A DNA stretch of 6,797 nucleotides from Chloroflexaceae bacterium (GTDB lineage Bacteria > Chloroflexota > Chloroflexia > Chloroflexales > Chloroflexaceae). The position numbers were made by a program, and so were the translations under genes. The stretch covers positions 1 through 6,797 of the forward strand of contig JAOACN010000276.1 of assembly GCA_026417815.1 (NCBI GenBank). Reading direction: 5' to 3'. Shown here piece by piece: positions 1 to 4,610 of the stretch. A model generated the notes under the pieces. It was given only the letters and a program-made list of their open reading frames with translations. It did no database searches and was not told the DNA's origin. Position 1 is the stretch's first letter. Every line of letters starts with the position of its first letter.

Positions 1-647
1 TGGATATGCTGCTCCTCACCAGCGCCCGCTCGCTGAGCGAGGATCAGATCGGTCATCTGCAGATTATCAAGACGAATCCCAACCGCCTGCATGCGCTGAT
101 TGAGGATATTCTCGACTTTGCCCGCCCTGACTCTAAGCAAAAACTGAGCTTCACCCACGTTGATATCTCGCAGGTGATCAATGACGTGCTGCAGTCGCTG
201 CGCCTGGAGTACGAACGGAAGCGCATGCAGGTCACCCTTGACATCGCGCCCACCCTTCCGCTGGTGGTGGCCGACCAGAAGCGTATCACCCAGGTGTTCC
301 AGAACCTGTTCTCGAACGCGGTGAAATACACCTACGAGGGCGGGCGCATTCAGGTACGCGCGTTTCTGAATCGCGCCAATATGCTGCAAATTGACGTTGA
401 AGATAATGGGGTGGGAATGACCCGCGAGCAACTGAAGAAGCTCTTCCGCCCCTTCTACCGCGCCGACAACCCCCTCCGCGACGTGGCCGGCGGCACCGGG
501 CTGGGTCTGGCAATCGCCAAACAGTTCGTCGAACAGCACGGCGGCGAGATGTGGGTGCAGAGCGAGCACGGCAAAGGCAGCATCTTTAGCTTCATGATCC
601 CGCTGGAGCAGGCGGGCGCGCATGAAGCGCACGAGGACCCCGAGTGA
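1..647 (+). CDS. Sensor histidine kinase, C-terminal part (5' end outside window)
   Basis: This is the dimerisation/catalytic end of a two-component sensor kinase, which autophosphorylates on a His using ATP and passes the phosphate to a response regulator. The frame is open to the left edge, so the sensor domains and the HisKA phospho-acceptor His lie outside. Counting from the Met at base 6, residues ~11-40 look like the second HisKA helix (ending LIEDILDFAR). The HATPase_c domain follows with all its ATP-binding boxes: N-box NLFSNAVKYT (~100-109), G1 DNGVGM (133-138), F-box LFRPFY (146-151) and G2 GGTGLGLAI (162-170). It therefore looks catalytically competent. No receiver domain follows; the tail is a short acidic stretch. 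The stop codon overlaps the GTG start of the next gene, implying one operon and coupled translation. Class is firm; stimulus and partner regulator cannot be read here. Confidence 0.95.
   Translation, partial: DMLLLTSARSLSEDQIGHLQIIKTNPNRLHALIEDILDFARPDSKQKLSFTHVDISQVINDVLQSLRLEYERKRMQVTLDIAPTLPLVVADQKRITQVFQNLFSNAVKYTYEGGRIQVRAFLNRANMLQIDVEDNGVGMTREQLKKLFRPFYRADNPLRDVAGGTGLGLAIAKQFVEQHGGEMWVQSEHGKGSIFSFMIPLEQAGAHEAHEDPE
633..637 (+). promoter_or_regulatory. Ribosome binding site for the hydrolase-fold gene
   Basis: GAGGA lies six bases before the GTG at 644, inside the last codons of the kinase. It supports the GTG start and translational coupling across the GTGA overlap. Confidence 0.7.
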
Positions 648-1486
648 GCGCAATCCATCTCGACAACCGGCTGGTGCATTACGAGGTCTTCGGTCGGGGC
701 CAGCCGATCGTGTTCCTGCATAGCTGGCTCGGCTCCTGGCGCTACTGGGTCTCCACGATGGACGCGGCAGCCGAGCGCTATCGCGCCTATGCCCTCGATT
801 TCTGGGGCTTCGGCGAGAGCGACCGCCGCGGTTCCGACTTCAACATCTCGAGCTACGTGGATATGCTCTTCCGCTTCGTTGACCAGATGGGCATTACCAC
901 GGCTACCCTGGTGGGCCACGGCATGGGGGGCATGGTCGCCATCCGCGCCGCCCGGGAGCGCCCGGAGACCTTTCCACGGGTGATGACGGTGGCCACCCCG
1001 CTCTATGGCGAGGCCCTGGCCGGGCATCTCAAATCCGGCGCCTTCTCGCGCCTGCTTGGTCTGAATGCCTCGACCAATATCTGGCTCAAGTTGCTGAAGA
1101 ACATCCCGATCGCCGATCCCGAAGTGCAACAGGAACTGATCGAAGACACCGAGGGCCTGAGCGAGCGGGTGCTCAGTAGTGTCCAGGACTCGCTCCTCGA
1201 CACCGACCTGCGCCCGGCGCTGGCTGCCCTGCCGGTGCCGCTGCTGGCGGTGTACGGCGGGCAGGATCGCATCGTGGCCGTCGAGCATAGCGAGGTGCTC
1301 GACGCCCTCGAGCGTGAGGGGCGCCCGATCAAACGGCTGACCCTGCCCAGGGCCAGCCACTTCCCCTTTCTGGAGCAGTCAAACACCTTCTCACGGTTGC
1401 TGATGGACTTCATGACCACCGACGGCGCCAATGTGGAAGTGAAAGAAGAGTGGCGCCGCCGCGTCAGCCAGCGCGAGTACCTGTGA
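644..1486 (+). CDS. Alpha/beta-hydrolase-fold protein with Ser-to-Gly at the nucleophile
   Basis: A 280-residue single-domain protein of the alpha/beta hydrolase superfamily, with no signal peptide or membrane segment, so probably cytoplasmic. Visible landmarks are the strand and oxyanion-loop region VFLHSWLG (23-30), LDFWGFGESD (51-60), the nucleophile elbow LVGHGMGG (89-96), a helical cap (~125-190), the acid Asp208 in YGGQDR and the catalytic-type His239 in RASHFPF. The elbow normally reads G-x-S-x-G, but here the central residue is Gly93 (codon GGC, 920-922), so Asp and His remain while the nucleophile is gone. Ordinary Ser-hydrolase chemistry is therefore unlikely; a binding or sensing role is possible. 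The start is GTG at 644, overlapping the kinase stop (GTGA), with GAGGA at 633-637 as ribosome site. Fold is firm; function is unknown. Bacillus RsbQ is a hydrolase-fold protein that works with a signalling partner, a useful analogy only. Confidence 0.92.
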   Translation: MSAIHLDNRLVHYEVFGRGQPIVFLHSWLGSWRYWVSTMDAAAERYRAYALDFWGFGESDRRGSDFNISSYVDMLFRFVDQMGITTATLVGHGMGGMVAIRAARERPETFPRVMTVATPLYGEALAGHLKSGAFSRLLGLNASTNIWLKLLKNIPIADPEVQQELIEDTEGLSERVLSSVQDSLLDTDLRPALAALPVPLLAVYGGQDRIVAVEHSEVLDALEREGRPIKRLTLPRASHFPFLEQSNTFSRLLMDFMTTDGANVEVKEEWRRRVSQREYL

Positions 1487-1501
1487 CGCGCGATCATCCT
1501 G

Positions 1502-1542
1502 GCAGGGCCAAAGCGCTCGCTGCCCCAATCCTTCGGCCCTGC
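1502..1542. terminator. Candidate hairpin between convergent genes
   Basis: GCAGGGCC (1502-1509) and GGCCCTGC (1535-1542) are a perfect 8-base inverted repeat with a 25-base loop. It fills the short gap between the hydrolase-fold gene and the convergent HMA-like gene and touches the latter's stop codon. No T-run follows on either strand, so it is not a textbook intrinsic terminator; a role as two-way transcript end is inferred from position. Confidence 0.35.
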
Positions 1543-1754
1543 TACGCCAGCACCGCCACGTCGTAGCCCGCAGCGTTGATCGCCGCAATGATCGCCGCCA
1601 GGCTCGAGTCGTCCTCCCGTTCAACTCGGAGGGTGCGGTCAGCCTGATTGGCCAGCACCCGGCGCACGCCCGGCACCGCCTCCACCGCAGCCGCCAGCGC
1701 CCAGCGATCCCGGCGCGTGCGCATCCGCTCGACGCGCAGGATTTCGAGGATCAT
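1542..1754 (-). CDS. Small HMA-like domain protein lacking the CxxC metal site
   Basis: A 70-residue protein with the size and pattern of a stand-alone heavy-metal-associated (HMA, CopZ/Atx1-like) ferredoxin-fold domain: a first strand ILEILRVERM (2-11), a helix ending VEAVPGVRRV (24-33), a strand TLRVERED (41-48), a second helix and the closing AINAAGYDV (58-66). In metal carriers the loop after the first strand reads GMxCxxC. Here residues 10-17 read RMRTRRDR, so both metal-binding cysteines are missing and the loop is strongly basic. Copper carriage by the usual site is excluded; binding of another ligand, nucleic acid or a protein partner is speculation. The ATG at 1754 has AAAGGAGG five bases upstream. 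An in-frame ATG at 1778 would add eight residues but lacks such a site. It has its own promoter and is convergent with the upstream operon. Confidence 0.8.
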   Translation of the reverse strand: MILEILRVERMRTRRDRWALAAAVEAVPGVRRVLANQADRTLRVEREDDSSLAAIIAAINAAGYDVAVLA

Positions 1755-1759
1755 CCGGT

Positions 1760-1767
1760 CCTCCTTT
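1760..1767 (-). promoter_or_regulatory. Strong ribosome binding site of the HMA-like gene
   Basis: Reading on the - strand, AAAGGAGG stands five bases before the ATG at 1754. It is close to a perfect anti-16S match and fixes the start of this small gene against the upstream in-frame ATG. Confidence 0.85.
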
Positions 1768-1842
1768 CCTTGAGACATCGGGGACAGCCGGTGGGACGAC
1801 CCTCCGGGTTTCCCCTGTTCCCCTGGCGGGGCTCCAGCGCCG

Positions 1843-1869
1843 ATTGTAGCACACCCGGGGCCCGTGCAA
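1843..1869 (-). promoter_or_regulatory. Predicted sigma70-type promoter of the HMA-like gene
   Basis: On the - strand there is a -10 TACAAT (1848-1843) preceded by TGC, giving an extended -10 TGnTACAAT. A weak -35 TTGCAC (1869-1864) lies 15 bases upstream, shorter than the ideal 17. The start would be near 1836, leaving a leader of about 80 bases. Prediction from sequence only. Confidence 0.55.
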
Positions 1870-2016
1870 GGCCCTCCTCCCACGGTGGGGTCGGGTCGGT
1901 CACACCGCCCGGAGTTGTCGTTGCGGTGGTTCGGGCCTTGTTCCGGGTACTTTGCGCGAGCCCCGATACGACACCGAAACTGCGTCTCGGCCGGGAGCTG
2001 CGGCCCCGCAGGATTT

Positions 2017-2061
2017 CCCTTTCCGGCGCGGCACGGCGAAGCTGCGCCGCACCGGAAAGGG
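2017..2061. repeat. Long imperfect palindrome (hairpin repeat, copy A)
   Basis: CCCTTTCCGG (2017-2026) pairs perfectly with CCGGAAAGGG (2052-2061). After one C/A mismatch the stem continues with GCGGC (2028-2032) against GCCGC (2046-2050), leaving a 13-base loop. It ends about 55 bases before the fni promoter -35, so it is not in the fni leader. No T-run follows. Parts of it recur at 6325-6358, which argues for a dispersed repeat rather than a gene-specific operator. Confidence 0.75.
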
Positions 2062-2066
2062 GCATG

Positions 2067-2087
2067 CGGAGGATGGAAGCCCCTCCG
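2067..2087. repeat. CGGAGG/CCTCCG palindrome, related to 6620-6642
   Basis: CGGAGG (2067-2072) and CCTCCG (2082-2087) flank a 9-base loop. With the following AA, 19 of 23 bases agree with the palindrome at 6620-6642, in the same orientation and with the same loop length. This points to a small dispersed palindromic element. Confidence 0.6.
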
Positions 2088-2116
2088 AACCTTCTTACTG
2101 GCACAGCGCGCCGGGT

Positions 2117-2145
2117 TTGACGGCCCCTGCGGATACTGGTATGAT
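2117..2145 (+). promoter_or_regulatory. Predicted sigma70-type promoter of fni-recF
   Basis: TTGACG (-35, 2117-2122) and TATGAT (-10, 2140-2145) are separated by exactly 17 bases, and TG at 2137-2138 makes the -10 extended. The start would be near 2152, giving a leader of about 40 bases. This is the best promoter match in the window. Confidence 0.75.
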
Positions 2146-2177
2146 CCGCGTATAAGGCGTCAGAAAGCCACTTGAGC

Positions 2178-2183
2178 AAGGAG
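2178..2183 (+). promoter_or_regulatory. Ribosome binding site deciding the fni start
   Basis: AAGGAG lies six bases before the ATG at 2190. A longer frame could begin at the TTG at 2172, but that codon lies upstream of this site, so the ATG is chosen. Confidence 0.85.
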
Positions 2184-2189
2184 CGAACC

Positions 2190-3224
2190 ATGCCTGACTC
2201 AGGACAGACCGAGGGGCGCAAGATCGATCATATTCGCATCGTCCTGGGTGAGGATGTGGCCGCCAAGGGAGTAAGCACCGGCTTTGGCGCCTACCGGCTT
2301 CCCCATGCCGCGCTCCCCGAACTCGATCTGGCCGAGATTGACACCCGCACGACCTTTCTGGGCAAGCCGATCAATGCTCCTCTGCTGATCAGCTCGATGA
2401 CCGGCGGCGCCAGCGTGGCCGAGCGCATCAACCTGGCGCTGGCCGAGGCCGCCGAGCGCCTGGGCCTGCCGATGGGGGTCGGCTCGCAACGCGCTGCCGT
2501 CGTTGACTCCCGGCTGGCGCCGACCTACCAGGTGCGCCGGGTGGCGCCCCGTATCCCGCTGCTGGCAAACCTGGGGGCGGTGCAGTTGAACTACGGCTTC
2601 GGGGTGGATCAGTGCCGCCGCGCGGTGGAGATGATCGAAGCCGATGCGCTGATCCTTCACCTCAACCCGCTGCAGGAGGCCGTGCAACCCGAGGGCAACA
2701 CCAACTTCAAGGGTCTGTTGCACAAGATTGAGCACCTCTGCCGCACCCTTGAGGTGCCGGTGGTGGTGAAAGAGGTGGGCAATGGCATCGGCCCGCAGGA
2801 CGCGCAACGGCTCTACGCATGCGGCGTGCGCATCATTGATGTGGCCGGCGCAGGGGGCACAAGCTGGAGCGAGGTGGAACGCTACCGGCAACCCGATGAG
2901 CAGGGCCGCCGCGTCGCCGGGGCCTTCGCCGACTGGGGCATCCCCACCACCGAGTGTATTCGCGCCGTGCGCGCCGCGCTCCCCGATGTGACCATTATCG
3001 GTTCGGGCGGCGTGCGGAGCGGGGTTGATGTGGCCAAGGCCATCGCCCTTGGCGCCGACCTCGCCGGAACGGCCAGGCCCGCCCTCGCCAGCGCCATTGA
3101 CGAGCGCGGCGCCGAGGCCGTGGTTGAGGGCCTCACGGCCTTCATCCGCGAGTTGCGCGTGGCGATGTTCTGCTCCGGTTGCGCCACCCTGGCTGACCTG
3201 CGGAAGCTGGAGTTGACCAGATAA
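2190..3224 (+). CDS. fni: Type 2 isopentenyl-diphosphate delta-isomerase (FMN-dependent)
   Basis: The enzyme interconverts isopentenyl and dimethylallyl diphosphate, balancing the two C5 units used for carotenoids, quinones and other isoprenoids. The type 2 family uses reduced FMN and Mg2+ and is unrelated to type 1 isomerases. At 344 residues it has the normal length, and the TIM-barrel motifs appear in order: RKxDH (10-14), SSMTGG (68-73), GSQRAA (98-103), HLNPLQE with VQPEG (157-169), VVKEVGNG (192-199), VAGAGGTSW (218-226), GSGGVRSG (271-278) and GADLAGTARP (288-297). By family alignment, Gln162 and Glu163 should be the proposed catalytic Gln and the Mg2+ ligand. It is cytosolic. The start follows from a good ribosome site. 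It leads a probable two-gene transcript with recF, though the two share no pathway; no other isoprenoid gene is in the window. Confidence 0.97.
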   Translation: MPDSGQTEGRKIDHIRIVLGEDVAAKGVSTGFGAYRLPHAALPELDLAEIDTRTTFLGKPINAPLLISSMTGGASVAERINLALAEAAERLGLPMGVGSQRAAVVDSRLAPTYQVRRVAPRIPLLANLGAVQLNYGFGVDQCRRAVEMIEADALILHLNPLQEAVQPEGNTNFKGLLHKIEHLCRTLEVPVVVKEVGNGIGPQDAQRLYACGVRIIDVAGAGGTSWSEVERYRQPDEQGRRVAGAFADWGIPTTECIRAVRAALPDVTIIGSGGVRSGVDVAKAIALGADLAGTARPALASAIDERGAEAVVEGLTAFIRELRVAMFCSGCATLADLRKLELTR

Positions 3225-3231
3225 ACGGAGT

Positions 3232-3300
3232 GGGTGAACCCTCCGGGTTGCGCCCACGTCAGAGGATTGCGCCCCTTTCCCCGGAGGGTTACGCTCACCC
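3232..3300. repeat. Long hairpin in the fni-recF gap
   Basis: AACCCTCCGGG (3237-3247) is an exact 11-base inverted repeat of CCCGGAGGGTT (3280-3290). An outer arm GGGTGA (3232-3237) matches TCACCC (3295-3300), with ACGC bulged on the right side. It begins eight bases after the fni stop and ends ten bases before recF. The right side (3281-3300), read on the - strand, resembles the CCTCCG repeat at about 6625-6640 (GAGCGyAACCCcTCCG). It could end part of the fni transcript, protect its 3' end or influence recF translation; there is no T-run. Confidence 0.65.
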
Positions 3301-3309
3301 GGTCAATGC

Positions 3310-4488
3310 ATGCACGTTTCCCAGCTCAGCCTGCGCGATTTTCGCAACTACCAGCGCCTCGAGCTGCGCCTCGATCCGGGCATCACCCTGCTCTATGGCC
3401 CCAACGCTGCCGGAAAGACCAGTCTGCTCGAAGCGCTGTACTTCCTCGCCACCACGCGCTCGCCGCGCATCAGCGCCGACCGCGACCTGGTGCGCTGGGA
3501 CGCCGTGGGCGAGGCGGGTGCGCCACCCTTTGCGCGGGTGGCGGCCGAGGTGCAGCGGCGGGCGGGCCGGGTGCGCCTGGAGGTGATCGTGCAGCGCCGC
3601 GCCGACGAGGGCGGCCAGCTCAGCGCCACCTCGACCAAAATTGTGCGCATTGACCGGCGCGTGGTCCGCGCGCTCGACCTGGTGGGGCAGTTACGGGTGG
3701 TGCTCTTCACCCCCGCCGACCTGACCCTCGCCGACGGTCCGCCTTCCGAGCGACGCCGCTACCTTGACATCACCCTCTCGCAACTCGATCCCCACTACGT
3801 TCGCACCCTGGCCCAGTATCAGAAGCTCCTCCAGCAACGCAACAGCCTGCTGCGCGCCTGGCGCGAGCGCCGCCGCCCCCCGCGCGCCGTGGACGAAGAA
3901 CTGGCCTACTGGGACCAGGAGCTTGCGGCCGCGGGCGGTTACCTGCTGGCCGAACGGCTGCGGGCCGTGCGCGAGCTCAACGCCATCGTCGGGCCACTGT
4001 TCCAGGCCATCAGCGGGGGCGACGCGCCACTGACCATCGCCTACCTGCCATCCTTCGACCTGGAGACGGCCAGCGACAGCGGCGCCCTGGCAACCCGACT
4101 GGGCGCGGCCCTCCGCGCGGCGCGCCCCGATGAACTGGCCCGCGGGCAGACCCTGGTCGGCCCGCACCGCGACGACCTGGCCTTCACCGTTGGCGCGGTG
4201 AACCTGGGACGCTACGGCTCGCGGGGCCAGCAACGCAGCGTCACGCTGACACTCAAGCTCGGCGAGGCAACGCTTATGCGGCAGCGCAGCGGCGAAGCGC
4301 CGGTGCTGCTCCTCGACGACGTGCTGAGCGAACTCGACGCCACGCGCCGGGCCCACCTGCTGGAGGCCATTCGCCAACCCGAACAGCAGACCCTGCTCTC
4401 GGCCACCGACCTGGGCGACTTCAACCCGGCCTTTCTGGCGGCAGTTACCCGCCTGCGGGTCGAAGACGGGCGGGTCTATCCGGGGTGA
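3310..4488 (+). CDS. recF: DNA replication and repair protein RecF
   Basis: RecF is an SMC/ABC-type ATPase that binds gapped DNA and, with RecO and RecR, loads RecA at single-strand gaps. The 392 residues are typical in length. Seen directly: the family N-terminus LSLRDFRNYQRLEL (6-19), Walker A GPNAAGKT (30-37, Lys36), a central helical arm (~165-235), GPHRDDL (284-290), the ABC-type signature SRGQQR (304-309), Walker B VLLLDD (332-337) and the D-loop SELD (340-343). All ATPase elements are intact. The ATG at 3310 gives the standard N-terminus, but no good ribosome site stands at normal distance: the nearest GGAGG (3283-3287) is 22 bases upstream and buried in a hairpin. An out-of-frame ATG lies at 3306. 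It is probably co-transcribed with fni; the usual dnaA-dnaN neighbours are absent. Confidence 0.97.
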   Translation: MHVSQLSLRDFRNYQRLELRLDPGITLLYGPNAAGKTSLLEALYFLATTRSPRISADRDLVRWDAVGEAGAPPFARVAAEVQRRAGRVRLEVIVQRRADEGGQLSATSTKIVRIDRRVVRALDLVGQLRVVLFTPADLTLADGPPSERRRYLDITLSQLDPHYVRTLAQYQKLLQQRNSLLRAWRERRRPPRAVDEELAYWDQELAAAGGYLLAERLRAVRELNAIVGPLFQAISGGDAPLTIAYLPSFDLETASDSGALATRLGAALRAARPDELARGQTLVGPHRDDLAFTVGAVNLGRYGSRGQQRSVTLTLKLGEATLMRQRSGEAPVLLLDDVLSELDATRRAHLLEAIRQPEQQTLLSATDLGDFNPAFLAAVTRLRVEDGRVYPG

Positions 4489-4490
4489 GG

Positions 4491-4540
4491 GGTGGAGAGA
4501 TGTGGAGGTGTGGAGGTGTGGAGATGTAGAGATGTGGATA
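4491..4540 (+). repeat. Octamer tandem array, left arm (TGTGGAGR)
   Basis: Directly after the recF stop come five contiguous 8-base units at 4501-4540 (two TGTGGAGG, then TGTGGAGA, TGTAGAGA, TGTGGATA), preceded by a degenerate unit at 4491-4500. The array lies opposite to the one at 4555-4610, so the pair can fold into a large hairpin. It is non-coding. Confidence 0.8.
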
Positions 4541-4554
4541 TTGGTTCGCAACTT

Positions 4555-4610
4555 AATCTACACCTCCCCACCTCCCCACCTCCCCACCTCCTCACCTCTA
4601 CGCCTCCACC
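4555..4610 (-). repeat. Octamer tandem array, right arm (three CCTCCCCA plus variants)
   Basis: Seven contiguous 8-base units on the + strand: AATCTACA, three exact CCTCCCCA, CCTCCTCA, CCTCTACG and CCTCCACC. Read on the - strand the main unit is TGGGGAGG, the same family as the left arm and inverted. It overlaps the last codons and TAG stop of malQ (4600-4598), so the repeat contributes the enzyme's final residues. The G-rich strand has several closely spaced G-runs and could form a G-quadruplex. With the left arm it may act as a two-way transcription end; no T-run is present. Confidence 0.8.

Larger units (their letters stand above)
1870..2116. other. Gene-free centre of the divergent control region
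   Basis: No credible gene is seen between the two divergent promoters. Open frames here have arbitrary composition and no good ribosome site. The stretch contains a 14-base palindrome at 1998-2011 (CTGCGG/CCGCAG), the long hairpin at 2017-2061 and a smaller palindrome at 2067-2087, one after another. Regulator sites, a small RNA or REP/BIME-like repeats would all fit; none can be proved from sequence alone. Confidence 0.6.

Noticed and set aside
455..1360. - strand open frame antisense to the kinase and hydrolase-fold genes
   Set aside because: It spans the end of two clearly coding frames on the other strand, has no ribosome site and no family resemblance.
1776..1778. Upstream in-frame ATG for the HMA-like protein
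   Set aside because: It would read through the strong AAAGGAGG that serves the ATG at 1754, and the added residues are not part of the fold.
2172..2189. TTG start for fni, six residues upstream
   Set aside because: The AAGGAG at 2178-2183 is correctly placed for the ATG at 2190 and lies downstream of the TTG, which has no ribosome site of its own.
2199..3257. Long - strand open frame antisense to fni
   Set aside because: The + strand frame shows every IDI-2 motif. The opposite frame is rich in His/Ala/Gly as expected for a codon shadow and has no recognisable domain.
4491..4610. CRISPR array
   Set aside because: The repeats are only 8 bases, contiguous with no spacers, and no cas gene is present.
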